From: Anaerolineae bacterium
Lineage (GTDB): Bacteria; Chloroflexota; Anaerolineae; Aggregatilineales; UBA2796
Reading direction: 5' to 3'
Assembly (NCBI GenBank): GCA_019637555.1
Contig: JAHBVK010000028.1
Coordinates: forward strand, 16,642-80,641
DNA length: 64,000 nt
A program made the position numbers and the translations under genes. The notes under the pieces are model-generated. The model was not told where the DNA came from and made no database searches. It saw only the letters and a program-made list of their open reading frames with translations. Position 1 is the first letter of the stretch. Every line of letters starts with the position of its first letter. Shown one piece after another: positions 7,854-16,893 of the stretch.

Positions 7854-9493
7854 CGCCACTTTCGCAGCGACGAGTCTTGATCGTCGTAGTCGTTTTGAGC
7901 TTGCTGCGTTGGTGGCTTGGAATGCAGCTTAGTTTGAATGTGCCTGCGTGGGAGGCGTATGACGAACCGGGGCATTTTGCGTATGCCGTGGAACTCAGCA
8001 GCGGTATCGCGCCCAACGAACCAAACCCCGAACGCATTCAACCGCCGTTGTATTATGGAATTATGGCGCTGGCACTTCGCCTGTCCGGCAGTGACCTCAG
8101 CGTTAACAGTTTTCCTGAGCGTAATCCGTATTTCTACACGGGCGGCGGTGTTAATTACGCGCTGCATCGTTCCACGCCATCGGCACAGACTGTGACCTCT
8201 GAACGTGCGTTGCGTTTCAGCCGTCTACTTTCGCTACTGCTGACGCTACCATTAGCTTGTTTTGCTTATCAAGTGGCGAAGCAGTGGCGCTTTCCTTTGC
8301 TTGTCGCCACCCTTGTAACATTATTTCCACAGGGCTTATTCAACAGCAGCATGGTTAGCAACGATGGTCTGACATTGATGTGGGGAGCATTATTGACGTG
8401 GCTGCTGTTCCGATCAGTGACGCACCACTGGGGACAAAGTTTCCTGACATTGTTACTGCTCGCTGTTGGTGGCTTCATCAAGCTCAATTTACTGCTGATG
8501 CTCTTTCCATTTGCGATCAGTATATTATTGCATCAGCGGCGTCCACTGCTGTGGCTCGTATTGATCGCTGTCCTGTCGGGGATCACAATTCTGTCGTTGA
8601 GTGCGATCCCCGGTGTGCTGCTGCCCTATCTTCATGCCAACGGCGGTATCGCTACGGCGCTGGAGACCGCGTGGAGTAACCTTACTTCTGATAATGGCAG
8701 TCTGTTGCTCGGGGAGGGGTTTGGCTATCTTCTGTACAGCAGTTTTGGTCTATTCGGTTGGGGGACTGTCGCGCTACCGTATTGGTTGCAGGTGGTCAGC
8801 CTTGCGCTCATCTTGATAGGATTGGCGGTGGGGATCGTTCGCCGCCAACTGTCGTTATCGGCTCGCGGGTTGTTGATCAGCGTGGTAGTTGCACCAATTG
8901 CAGGAGCGCTGGTACTCACACTGTATTACTACAATATCCATCTGATGACAGGACGTTACCTGCTGCCCGCGTTGACTGCTTTATGCATCTTGTTGGCGAA
9001 TGGCTGGGGACGACGGATCGGTTGGGTATCTGTAGCTGGGATGCTGATCCTCGATATGCTGTTGCCAAGCTATATTGGCAGTTTCTACCAACGTCCGTCT
9101 GCTATCGATCTAGTCGTTGAACATCCTCCTGTTGCGCTGCTATCCGGTGCGGAATTGGTGGATTATGCAGTGGACACGCAGGAGACAATAGTCAACGCTC
9201 GACTGTGCTGGCGTGCCAGTCAACTTATCAGTCAAGATTATGTCGTTCGTCTCGAGATCATTGGCAGTGACGGCGGCGGTTACGGTTTGCTCGATGCTAT
9301 TCCCGGCAATGGTAATCATCCCACAACCAACTGGGTAGTGGGAGAAATATTCTGCGATCTTTATAGTCTGCGTATTCGATCCGATGCGCCTAATGGTGCA
9401 GGCTATTTGCGGGTTACGATGTTGACCAGTTCGTACTCCGATCAAGCGTCTGTGAATCTAGAAAATGCGGTGGTGAATATTGTCCACAACTGA
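7850..9493 (+). CDS. Integral membrane glycosyltransferase-like protein (GT-C type)
   Basis: A 547-aa multispanning protein starting MTPLSQRRVLI, with its ATG overlapping the previous stop (ATGA at 7850-7853). The first extracytoplasmic loop contains AYDEPGHFAYA, an acidic motif of the kind used as catalytic Asp/Glu in lipid-phosphate-sugar-dependent GT-C enzymes, followed by QPPLYYGIMALALRL. About ten hydrophobic segments follow. The last 130 residues form a soluble, probably periplasm-facing beta-rich domain. It probably transfers a sugar from a polyprenyl phosphate donor at the outer face of the membrane. Substrate is unknown; it also resembles DUF2142-type proteins. Confidence 0.75.
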   Translation: MTPLSQRRVLIVVVVLSLLRWWLGMQLSLNVPAWEAYDEPGHFAYAVELSSGIAPNEPNPERIQPPLYYGIMALALRLSGSDLSVNSFPERNPYFYTGGGVNYALHRSTPSAQTVTSERALRFSRLLSLLLTLPLACFAYQVAKQWRFPLLVATLVTLFPQGLFNSSMVSNDGLTLMWGALLTWLLFRSVTHHWGQSFLTLLLLAVGGFIKLNLLLMLFPFAISILLHQRRPLLWLVLIAVLSGITILSLSAIPGVLLPYLHANGGIATALETAWSNLTSDNGSLLLGEGFGYLLYSSFGLFGWGTVALPYWLQVVSLALILIGLAVGIVRRQLSLSARGLLISVVVAPIAGALVLTLYYYNIHLMTGRYLLPALTALCILLANGWGRRIGWVSVAGMLILDMLLPSYIGSFYQRPSAIDLVVEHPPVALLSGAELVDYAVDTQETIVNARLCWRASQLISQDYVVRLEIIGSDGGGYGLLDAIPGNGNHPTTNWVVGEIFCDLYSLRIRSDAPNGAGYLRVTMLTSSYSDQASVNLENAVVNIVHN

Positions 9494-11015
9494 ACGTATT
9501 TCGGCAGATCGTCGCGGCATTTTGTGGTTGCTACTGATTGCCTTTGTGTTCGTCGGCACGTTTGTATTTTGTTTCACACTGCCTTACAGCTACGCGCAGC
9601 ATGGATCACAGCCGCAGCGCACCATGGTGTTGATCAGCAAGACTTCTGCTGAGTCATTCATCGTCTATGTTGTCAGTTTCGCGCTGATGTTTCTGCTTTA
9701 CGCGCTGGGGGTTCGAATAGCGAATCGATTGGCGGGCAATTGGCAGAATGTGCTATTACTGCTGCTCGGTGGCGCGATCTTTGTAGCGGTATTGCTGCCG
9801 ATGTATCCCTACGACTCTGCCGATGTTTACGACTACATCATTCGCGGCAGAATGACCGCGTTCTATGGCGCAAATCCGCTGGCGGCAACACCTCAGCAGG
9901 TGGCGAAAGACGATCCGTTCTTTCCGTTTGCCGCATGGACAGCAGCTACGGGTGCATATGGTCCGGCGTGGGAATGGATTGCGGCTGGCGCAGCGCGTGT
10001 GGCAGGTGACGATGCATTTGCCAACGTGCTGATCTTCAAACTGATCGCGGTGGCGGGCTATCTGGCGACTGGTCTACTAGTAGCGCTGACGCTGCGCCGG
10101 ATCGCGCCGGATCGCGTTAGTCTCGGTGCGTATTTGTGGTTGTGGAATCCATTTGTGATCCTGATGGTCGGCGAAGGTGCACACAATGATGCACTGATGA
10201 GCGCGTTCCTATTACTTGGGGTGTTTTTCTTGCTGCGGCGCTGGTATATCGCTGGCACTCTGGCTGCCCTGATCGGGGCACTGATCAAGTTCGTGCCGCT
10301 GGCGCTGGTGGCGCTGATCGCGGTAGTCGCGCTTCGGGAGTTGCGTCCACGGCTGAAACTGCGCTATGTGATCGTTGGCGGATTATCCAGCTTGATCTTG
10401 ATTGGTGTCATTAGCGCTCCATTCTGGACTGGCGATGTAGACGCGATCCTTAATCTCAATCGACGCTCGCGACTGTTTACTGGATCAACAGCGACGGTGG
10501 TGCGGAAATTGCTGGTTCCGCTATTGGATAATAAACCGATGGGTGCAGGTGGATCGGAAACGCCGATCACTAATCTGCTGATTTCGCGTACTGCATTCGG
10601 ATTGCTGGCGCTGTTCGTGGCGTGGCAGCTTTTGCAGACTTATCGTGATCGAAGTGGTGATCCAATGCGTCCGGTGCGTTCGCTGGCACTGATCCTGATG
10701 TTCTATCTGCTGGTTTCATCATTCTGGTTCATGTCGTGGTATGTACTGTGGGTAGTACCACTTGCTGCCCTGTTCGTAGATTCACCACTTCGACGTCTAA
10801 TCCTGATTTTCAGCTATCTGGTCACGTGTGAGATGGTGATGTATCAGTATGTAGGGCTGCGTCCGGGCAACTGGATGCCCGATCCGTGGCGTGATCTGAT
10901 CCCCGTGCTTAGCTATATGGGCGTCATTTATGTTTGGCTGGTGGTCGAATGGTGGTGGCAGCGATCACGCTTATTGAAATCACAGCGTCTTCAAGTAGTC
11001 GAGCAGCAAGGATAA
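9480..11015 (+). CDS. Integral membrane mannosyltransferase-like protein (GT87-type)
   Basis: A 511-aa protein with about twelve transmembrane segments. The first outer loop has YPYDSADVYDYIIRGRM, with acidic residues typical of polyprenol-phosphate-mannose-dependent GT-C enzymes, and NPFVILMVGEGAHNDALM matches the HND-type motif of GT87 and relatives. The start is TTG 9480, which overlaps the end of the preceding gene by 14 bases, so expression is probably coupled. The last 36 bases overlap the 3' end of pncC on the other strand. With the two preceding genes it suggests assembly of a surface glycan or glycolipid. Confidence 0.77.
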   Translation: MSTTERISADRRGILWLLLIAFVFVGTFVFCFTLPYSYAQHGSQPQRTMVLISKTSAESFIVYVVSFALMFLLYALGVRIANRLAGNWQNVLLLLLGGAIFVAVLLPMYPYDSADVYDYIIRGRMTAFYGANPLAATPQQVAKDDPFFPFAAWTAATGAYGPAWEWIAAGAARVAGDDAFANVLIFKLIAVAGYLATGLLVALTLRRIAPDRVSLGAYLWLWNPFVILMVGEGAHNDALMSAFLLLGVFFLLRRWYIAGTLAALIGALIKFVPLALVALIAVVALRELRPRLKLRYVIVGGLSSLILIGVISAPFWTGDVDAILNLNRRSRLFTGSTATVVRKLLVPLLDNKPMGAGGSETPITNLLISRTAFGLLALFVAWQLLQTYRDRSGDPMRPVRSLALILMFYLLVSSFWFMSWYVLWVVPLAALFVDSPLRRLILIFSYLVTCEMVMYQYVGLRPGNWMPDPWRDLIPVLSYMGVIYVWLVVEWWWQRSRLLKSQRLQVVEQQG

Positions 11016-11471
11016 CGCCGCATCGGCTGACTGTTCTTTGTTCTGCACGCGATCACCATTCCAAACGTGCTTGATCACGCGCGGGGTGGCTAATCCTTCT
11101 GCTGCCATGCCGATAAATGTCAATCCAACTGGCTTAGTCGCCGTGCCGCCTCCGGGTCCGGCGATACCAGTAACGCTGAGTGAAAGTGACGTATCGAATA
11201 ATCTCCGTGCACCGATTGCCATTTCTGCTGCCGTTGGTTCGCTGACTGCGCCATGAGCGATGAGGGTTGATTCCTGCACACCCAACAGCTTCATCTTTGC
11301 TTCATTACTATACGTTACTGCACCGCCCATAACATACGTGGAACTACCGGCGATATTGGTTAGCCGATGCGCGATCAAACCGCCCGTGCAGGACTCGGCG
11401 GTAGAGATCGTGAGGTGATGCTGCTTCAGGAGTTCGCCAATTTGAATTTCTAAGATTTCGTCCATCGTCAT
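10980..11471 (-). CDS. pncC: Nicotinamide-nucleotide amidohydrolase (CinA C-terminal family)
   Basis: A 163-aa protein matching the stand-alone PncC/CinA C-terminal domain: TAESCTGGLIAHRLT near residue 20, GGAVTYSNEAK, and SVTGIAGPGGGTATKPVG. The enzyme deamidates nicotinamide mononucleotide to nicotinate mononucleotide in NAD recycling. Length is normal for the single-domain form; no CinA N-terminal domain is attached. Its start overlaps the stop of the upstream glycosidase-like gene by 4 bases, so the two are coupled. An ATG at 11465 is an alternative start. Its last 36 bases are antisense to the end of the GT87-like gene. Confidence 0.93.
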   Translation of the reverse strand: MTMDEILEIQIGELLKQHHLTISTAESCTGGLIAHRLTNIAGSSTYVMGGAVTYSNEAKMKLLGVQESTLIAHGAVSEPTAAEMAIGARRLFDTSLSLSVTGIAGPGGGTATKPVGLTFIGMAAEGLATPRVIKHVWNGDRVQNKEQSADAALSLLLDYLKTL

Positions 11472-12922
11472 TTACCGAGCCTCGAATTCGCTTTCACGCG
11501 CTGCGCTAATACCTTCGCCAGATCAGCTTCCGTTTCAACGATGATCAAGTCGATCAGCACGTTTGCCCAGTGTTGCGAGATTTGTTCTTTCGCATAATTT
11601 TGTGTGGCTGGTGTCGCTAGGACAGTGACCGCTAGACTGGTCTGATGCGGAATATGCGAAATATACTCGACATCGGTCAAAATTTGTGGGCGAAACTTTT
11701 CATAGTAGCTCTTTGCACCATTGAAGAACCAATCAGGGTTAAGGTCAGGCGCAAGCAGTAATGCATGATGATCTGGTGTCCCCTGAACAGGTCCGGGACC
11801 AGCGAGTAATGCTCCGGGGTTAACGTTGCCGAGCGCTTCCAATGGTGGCACCGATTTCAGACGCGGTAGGTTAGTTTCCATCAACCCTACTGCTGGCACA
11901 TGACCACCCGGACCTTCGTAGTAATCATTTTCTTTCCACAGTGCCACTCCGAACATCCACGGCGGAGCTTGATCGGCGATCCAGTTAAACATCGCCAGTG
12001 TGCCCTCACCATGACTTTGCCAACCTACCGCTGGATAGCGATCATCGATCTGATGAATCTCGCCGGGAGATTGCGGTACCGGATAAATGCCACCTTCTGT
12101 GCCAACTACGGGGATCGCGCCACCACCAAACAATTCGTATGCCTTGATCAGAAAGGCTTCGCCTACGCCGCATAAACCGATAGGGTCGCCACGTGGGAAA
12201 TCACCAGTGCCACTAACCGTAGTGATACCCGGATGTGTCGCCTGTGATATCGGATCGTAGGGATACTCGAAGTGCCAGCCGCCTTCCTGCGCATTGGTCG
12301 AAAAGCGCGGCTTCAGTGGTCCTTCGCCCTCTTGATAGAAATGGTTATAGATGTAGGGATGTGTGGCGACCCACAGCCCGTTATTCATCACGGCGCGGAA
12401 GCGATCATACTGCCGCTCTGCGAGATAGTTGAGCATGGCTTGCAACCAACCATTCACATCTACAATGTCGCCCGTTGCTTCAGAGAGTGCGGGAAATGCC
12501 GGATAGCAACCCCAACTAACCATCATCTCTGCCCAACTGAGCCAGTTTTCCATAAGCGGAGCGATGATGCCGTCGGTATTGCGATAATCTTGCACCGTGC
12601 CGTTGGGCCATTCGTTGCCGAGATTTGGCTCGTTGTAGAACTCAAACCATTTCACACCTGAATTAGCATAAGCGCGCCAGATGCCGATCAATTCGTCAGT
12701 GGCAGGCGCGGCTCCCCAATTATGGCGGAACACACGGATGATCGGTGTGATTCCATTCGACAGCATCCACGGCAGATCATCCATATACTCGCCACCGATG
12801 CAGACCATCTTGCACCAGCCGTAACGCGCACGAATCATACGCTCGAAATCCATACGAAACGGCGCCGCTTTGTTATGCAATCCGCGCGGATTTCGTGACC
12901 ATTCATATTCGTCCAGACGCAT
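11468..12922 (-). CDS. Putative glycoside hydrolase-like TIM-barrel protein
   Basis: A 484-aa protein without a clear signal peptide, so probably cytosolic. It reads like a (beta/alpha)8 glycosidase: FEFYNEPNLGNEW has the Asn-Glu-Pro acid/base signature seen in clan GH-A, and a later strand VVGTEGGIYPV supplies a candidate nucleophile Glu. Other barrel-like pieces are IIRVFRHNWG and WVATHPYIYNHF. I cannot assign a GH family. It starts at ATG 12922 and ends in a 4-base overlap with pncC. Pairing with an NAD-recycling enzyme is unusual and may be accidental. Active-site roles are inferred from motif placement only. Confidence 0.65.
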   Translation of the reverse strand: MRLDEYEWSRNPRGLHNKAAPFRMDFERMIRARYGWCKMVCIGGEYMDDLPWMLSNGITPIIRVFRHNWGAAPATDELIGIWRAYANSGVKWFEFYNEPNLGNEWPNGTVQDYRNTDGIIAPLMENWLSWAEMMVSWGCYPAFPALSEATGDIVDVNGWLQAMLNYLAERQYDRFRAVMNNGLWVATHPYIYNHFYQEGEGPLKPRFSTNAQEGGWHFEYPYDPISQATHPGITTVSGTGDFPRGDPIGLCGVGEAFLIKAYELFGGGAIPVVGTEGGIYPVPQSPGEIHQIDDRYPAVGWQSHGEGTLAMFNWIADQAPPWMFGVALWKENDYYEGPGGHVPAVGLMETNLPRLKSVPPLEALGNVNPGALLAGPGPVQGTPDHHALLLAPDLNPDWFFNGAKSYYEKFRPQILTDVEYISHIPHQTSLAVTVLATPATQNYAKEQISQHWANVLIDLIIVETEADLAKVLAQRVKANSRLGK

Positions 12923-13144
12923 CGTTCACCCTATCCCTGTCCTGTGCCGCTGTGGATGCACAAGTATAAGCGGACTAATTGCATTGCCAAGCACACGAGT
13001 CCTATGATCGCACGACTGTTGACGCAACTGCCATAACTTTTGTTGGCTGAACAAAAACTGAGCATCAAATGGACTGTATAGTGACCAACGAACCGTGATT
13101 TCCTCATCGTAGACTCATTTTCAGTTTGCAATGGGGAGTTGGTC

Positions 13145-13825
13145 ATGCAAAATTCATCTCTTACCCGTTGGGGTGGTCTAGCTGCTATTGGTGTTGGACT
13201 ATGTTCACTTCTGTATGGTGTGCTCTATGTCGCTTTGATTGTGCTAGGTCCGAAGATGTCGCCACCAGATTCCCTGCTGACATTTGGTTCACAGAGTACT
13301 AGTCTGCTGCTTGGACTTAGTGGGCTGCTCGGATTGGTGGCTACCGTCGCTTTCTTCGAGAAACTGCGTGCTGCTGGTGAGGGTTGGGCACGCTTGGCAC
13401 TGTGGTTCGGCATGTTCAGTGCTCTGCTCGGTGGACTGCATGGCTGGTCGGATTTCGTGCGCAATCCGGCGTTAGCCCGACTGTACGATCAATCGAATCT
13501 GGCGAGTGTGGCGGATACCATCATTGCGCTGCCATCACCTATCGATCCGCGTGGTATTGGTACGTTTGGACTAGCAGGATTAGGCATGTTGGTACTAGGA
13601 GCATTGATCGCCAAAACATCGGATTTGCCCCGTAATCTTGCCACTGTCGCTCGCATTGGTGGGGTACTGCTGCTGCTGATTTTCATCGGTACGGTGTTAT
13701 GGGCTGATGGTTATGGTCTTGCATTCGCCCGCTATCTTTTTCTCATCCCCGGACCTGTTCAGTCCATTATCGTAGGTCCGCTGTTCTACATCTGGTTTGG
13801 GTTGCGTTTGCAACCGTCCGCGTAA
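13145..13825 (+). CDS. Hypothetical membrane protein, about six helices
   Basis: A 226-aa protein I do not recognise. The start is ATG 13145, preceded by GGGGAG at a suitable distance; a TTG two codons earlier is less likely. It has about six hydrophobic segments with short loops and no charged catalytic motif. The first helix follows SSLTRWGGLAA, and the last ends in FYIWFGLRLQ. The pattern is like DUF4386-type or general bacterial multispanning proteins of unknown function. It stands alone between the divergent glycosidase gene and the S1-domain gene, and no partner is evident. Confidence 0.75.
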   Translation: MQNSSLTRWGGLAAIGVGLCSLLYGVLYVALIVLGPKMSPPDSLLTFGSQSTSLLLGLSGLLGLVATVAFFEKLRAAGEGWARLALWFGMFSALLGGLHGWSDFVRNPALARLYDQSNLASVADTIIALPSPIDPRGIGTFGLAGLGMLVLGALIAKTSDLPRNLATVARIGGVLLLLIFIGTVLWADGYGLAFARYLFLIPGPVQSIIVGPLFYIWFGLRLQPSA

Positions 13826-13949
13826 ATATCGAGGAGTAGAATGGATTGATCGTTGACCATGCCATGAGGTGATAGTACAATGGGCGTTTCCTGTCAGCGG
13901 GCAGCGTAACGCCCGCCATCGCCCTACTATTCCTCAGGAGCAAGCCACT

Positions 13950-14894
13950 ATGACTACGGATAACGCGGAGAATACTACTCCTGCCGCGCTCGATACCGTA
14001 TCTACCGATGCTGAGATCGAGACACCCGTCCAGAGTGTTGCGGAATCAGCAGAAAGCGTTACTGCCGAGCTTAACCAGCCAGCAGCTGCGCAAGTGCCAG
14101 CGGAAACTGAAGCTGTTATAGCTGAAGTGTCAACTGAAACCGCAGCGGAAGAAGTTGCAGCGGAGACAGCCGCACCTGCCGCTTCCGCCCTAGCGGACCT
14201 AAAACCCAAGCAGGAACTGCGTGGTACGGTCAAGAATATCGAGCTTTTTGGCGCATTCGTTGATGTCGGTGTCGGCGTCGATGGACTGCTGCACATTTCC
14301 CAGATCAGTACTGAAGCCGTCAAGAATGTCGGTGATGTGCTGAAAACTGGCGACGAGATCACCGTTTGGGTGCGCAAGGTAGATACCGCGCAGGGTCGTC
14401 TCGACCTGACCATGATCAAGCCGTTAGGTCTGGCGTGGAACGAAATTCGTGACGGCATGGTAGTGACGGGTAAAGTCGTCAAGATCGAACGCTTCGGTGT
14501 GTTCGTCGAGATCGGCGCAGAGCGCCCCGGCATGATCCACGTCTCCGAACTGGCAGGCGATTACGTCGAGAAGCCAGAAGATGTAGTCAAGGTTGGAGAC
14601 GAAGTAACTGCGAAGGTGATCAAGGTCAACCGCAAGCGCAAGCAGATCGATCTGAGCCGCAAAGCAATGGCTGAACCGACAGTAACGGCGGAAGCAGATG
14701 ACGAAGAGGATGACGCCCCCGCGATGACTGCGATGGAATTAGCGTTGCGTAACGCCATGCGCGGCACCGAAATGGGCGATTCTTTTGCTGCCTCAAAGAA
14801 GGGGCGAGAGAATAAGAAGCAAGCTCTGAACGACAAGCGGCGCAAAGAACAGGAAGAACTGTTGAACCGTACACTGCAAAATCGCGTGAAGTAG
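13950..14894 (+). CDS. RNA-binding protein with two S1 domains
   Basis: A 314-aa protein starting MTTDNAENT at ATG 13950, supported by CAGGAG upstream; a longer in-frame start at 13869 is less likely. Residues 1-85 are a low-complexity Ala/Glu-rich acidic tail. Two S1 (OB-fold) domains follow, at about 90-165 (RGTVKNIELFGAFVDVG) and 170-250 (TGKVVKIERFGVFVEIG). The C-terminus (about 270-314) is rich in Lys, Arg and Glu. It is probably a ribosome- or mRNA-associated factor related to ribosomal protein S1, but with far fewer repeats than the standard S1. A stem-loop follows the stop. Confidence 0.85.
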   Translation: MTTDNAENTTPAALDTVSTDAEIETPVQSVAESAESVTAELNQPAAAQVPAETEAVIAEVSTETAAEEVAAETAAPAASALADLKPKQELRGTVKNIELFGAFVDVGVGVDGLLHISQISTEAVKNVGDVLKTGDEITVWVRKVDTAQGRLDLTMIKPLGLAWNEIRDGMVVTGKVVKIERFGVFVEIGAERPGMIHVSELAGDYVEKPEDVVKVGDEVTAKVIKVNRKRKQIDLSRKAMAEPTVTAEADDEEDDAPAMTAMELALRNAMRGTEMGDSFAASKKGRENKKQALNDKRRKEQEELLNRTLQNRVK

Positions 14895-14940
14895 TGAAGG
14901 ACGCGGTTCGCGTTCATTGAGCGTTAGCGCCGCCCTTCAC
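14894..14940. terminator. Stem-loop between convergent genes
   Basis: GTGAAGG at 14894-14900 pairs with CCTTCAC at 14934-14940, with further internal GC pairing. It lies between the S1-domain gene and the convergent VKOR-family gene. There is no clear T-run, so a terminator role is tentative. Confidence 0.35.
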
Positions 14941-14977
14941 CATCTCCATTGCTATTGTAACTGCAGGTCGATCCTAG

Positions 14978-15514
14978 TTACGCTTCTGCTTCGGTAGCCT
15001 CTAGATCTGTTGAATCTGCTGTACCCGCCCCGAACGAACGCCATACTCGGATGAATGCGACGACGAACAGCACCGTCATGATTCCAGCACTCACGAGGCA
15101 GTACATGCACCATGCGTGCAGTACGAATGCTTCGATTCCCGTCAGGTAAGCAGAGTACAGGAAGCCGAAAAGCGTGAAACCAAATACGATTAACTTTCCG
15201 CGTTGGGCGAAGAACGGGACGCGCGTTTCCAACAGCAGTACGCCAAGGATGGCAGCATAACCGAGCAGCCCCAAGTATTGGATGGGGATCGGTCCAATGC
15301 GGGAGTAAATCGAACTCTGCACCAGATCACAACTGAAAACTGATCCCGGTGGGCAATAAACTTCGGTATTAGCAAGTTTTGTCCACACCAGATAGCCAGT
15401 GTTGAGCACACCAGCGATGGCGAGGATGACGCTGAATACCCACAAGCCGTTTCGTCCTGTTGAGGTAGGAGTGGCGTCAGTGGTTGATGTTTTTCCCGAA
15501 ACGGTGCTAGTCAT
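14978..15514 (-). CDS. Vitamin K epoxide reductase (VKOR) family protein
   Basis: A 178-aa integral membrane protein of the bacterial VKOR family, which couples quinone reduction to disulfide formation outside the cytoplasm. Four to five helices are visible. The active-site CxxC is C136-M-Y-C139 and the loop pair is C54 and C62 (VYCPPGSVFSC), so the electron relay is complete. The start is ATG 15514 rather than 15520, because AAAGGA sits 7 bases before the former and only 1 base before the latter. No DsbA-like thioredoxin domain is fused, so a separate partner is expected. It is 107 bases downstream of the carotenoid operon. Confidence 0.9.
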   Translation of the reverse strand: MTSTVSGKTSTTDATPTSTGRNGLWVFSVILAIAGVLNTGYLVWTKLANTEVYCPPGSVFSCDLVQSSIYSRIGPIPIQYLGLLGYAAILGVLLLETRVPFFAQRGKLIVFGFTLFGFLYSAYLTGIEAFVLHAWCMYCLVSAGIMTVLFVVAFIRVWRSFGAGTADSTDLEATEAEA

Positions 15515-15621
15515 GCACATTTCCTTTCAAACCATTCACGGCATTGTTTGCGTGAGCTAACCTGCCTGCATTCTACTGCAAATCGGTAGGGTAGGTCATA
15601 AGGAAATGCTAAACGCGATAT

Positions 15622-16068
15622 TTAGTTACGTTGGCGCGGGATGATCAGCACATGAAACAGATCGAAGATGAGCAGCAGCGCGCCTTGTAACATAACGCCA
15701 ATTCCACTGCCACGCCGGAAACTGTAAGCCTCACTACGCTGTGCCCAGCGCCAGCCGCCGAAAATGTAAACCAAATCGAGCGCAGCGTTAACCCACAGCA
15801 GCAAGCTAAGATTGCGACGTTCACGACGGCGTGCCGGTAGTGCATCGGCGGTAGGTTGCTGAGCACGGCGACGGTTCGCCAGACTGCCCACAGACCCAAG
15901 CAAGATGTTGATCCCTGCCCAACCTACGGCTTGTGTACCGACTCCGCGCAAAAAGGGGGCATCCCGCTGCGAACTTAACAATGCGCCGAACGCCACGTTC
16001 ATCAAATTTACGCCGATCAACCGACGTGCTACACGTTGCTGGAATTCCCAGATGTTCATATCTGTCAA
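15622..16068 (-). CDS. Small conserved-looking membrane protein of the carotenoid operon
   Basis: A 148-aa protein with about four hydrophobic segments and a basic central linker (NRRRAQ, ARRRERRN). I do not recognise a named function. The start is TTG 16068, overlapping the lycopene cyclase stop as TTGA; an ATG 9 bases further in is an alternative. Such overlap means it is translated with the cyclase, so a link to carotenoid synthesis, handling or membrane placement is a reasonable inference. It carries no visible catalytic motif. Resemblance to DUF6992-type proteins is possible, but I cannot confirm it. Confidence 0.7.
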   Translation of the reverse strand: MTDMNIWEFQQRVARRLIGVNLMNVAFGALLSSQRDAPFLRGVGTQAVGWAGINILLGSVGSLANRRRAQQPTADALPARRRERRNLSLLLWVNAALDLVYIFGGWRWAQRSEAYSFRRGSGIGVMLQGALLLIFDLFHVLIIPRQRN

Positions 16069-16889
16069 GCTACTCCGCGATCCCGGCGCGAAGCGATCAT
16101 TCCTCGTACAGTCGAGACGAGTCTATTGGTTCGCGCCCTGCTTTCGACATCAAGAATCAGTGTACACCCGAACACGATCAAGATGTTAGTCATCAAAAAG
16201 AACAAAAGCTCCTCCAACGGTAGTTTGCCGGGGAGGATGATTCCTAGGCTTTGCAGCGACTGAATCGGATCAATCGTCCACGTTCCCGCGCTGATTGCTA
16301 GTTTGTCGGTGATGGCAAGGTACGCCGTCATTGGCAGGATGCTAAGAACAACGATGCGGCGGTGATGCCACAGGATGTCTGCACCAAACGCCGTTTGGAT
16401 CATCACGGGAAGGAGCGCCCACGTCATTAACAAGCCGAGATAAGTGCCCGGTTTCCAACCGCTGAGCAATATGGTGGCAAAGATCAACCAAACGACGAAT
16501 ACTACCGCCGTCCATACCCAGCGGGTGCGGGTTGATGGCTGAAATAATTGGCGGGGGGGTACGCGGCGCATAAGCAGCAGCAACCACGATCCGGTGAGCA
16601 ATACTTGCAAAACGAAGAAGGTGTACTCTTCAATCGGTACAAAACCAAGGGTGAGACCAGTCACTAGCGACTTTTCATACCACCATACCCCTGTCGCCAC
16701 CAGATAGTTATCCCATGGTGTTGTGTAGGCAACGGCAATCAGGACATGGGTAGCAACTGCCGTCCAACCGCTGATCAGGGTGAGGTTCAGCGGCATTCGC
16801 ACACCACGGCGATGGTCGATCAGTGCGATCAACCAAAGCAACAAGATCGGTGGAACTACAAAAGTAGCGAGGAATCCAAAGTAGGTCAT
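16065..16889 (-). CDS. Fused CrtYc/CrtYd-type lycopene cyclase
   Basis: A 274-aa membrane protein with about eight helices in two homologous halves, as in fused heterodimeric-type lycopene cyclases of actinobacteria, fungi and archaea. Each half carries the Pro-x-Glu-Glu motif: P85-I-E-E88 in GFVPIEEYTFF and P224-L-E-E227 in GKLPLEELLFF. It cyclises the psi ends of lycopene to beta-ionone rings, giving gamma- or beta-carotene. It follows crtB by 4 bases and overlaps the next membrane gene by 4. The fused form and both acidic motifs are complete, so it should be active. One-ring versus two-ring product cannot be decided. Confidence 0.88.
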   Translation of the reverse strand: MTYFGFLATFVVPPILLLWLIALIDHRRGVRMPLNLTLISGWTAVATHVLIAVAYTTPWDNYLVATGVWWYEKSLVTGLTLGFVPIEEYTFFVLQVLLTGSWLLLLMRRVPPRQLFQPSTRTRWVWTAVVFVVWLIFATILLSGWKPGTYLGLLMTWALLPVMIQTAFGADILWHHRRIVVLSILPMTAYLAITDKLAISAGTWTIDPIQSLQSLGIILPGKLPLEELLFFLMTNILIVFGCTLILDVESRARTNRLVSTVRGMIASRRDRGVA

Positions 16890-16893
16890 TTAT

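Noticed and set aside
9700..9730. GGTTCGAAT-like string resembling a tRNA T-loop
   Set aside because: It lies inside the GT87-like coding sequence and no cloverleaf can be folded around it.
12931..13146. 71-aa minus-strand ORF between the glycosidase-like gene and the membrane protein
   Set aside because: It covers the promoter region and overlaps the start of the plus-strand gene; no ribosome binding site or family-like sequence.
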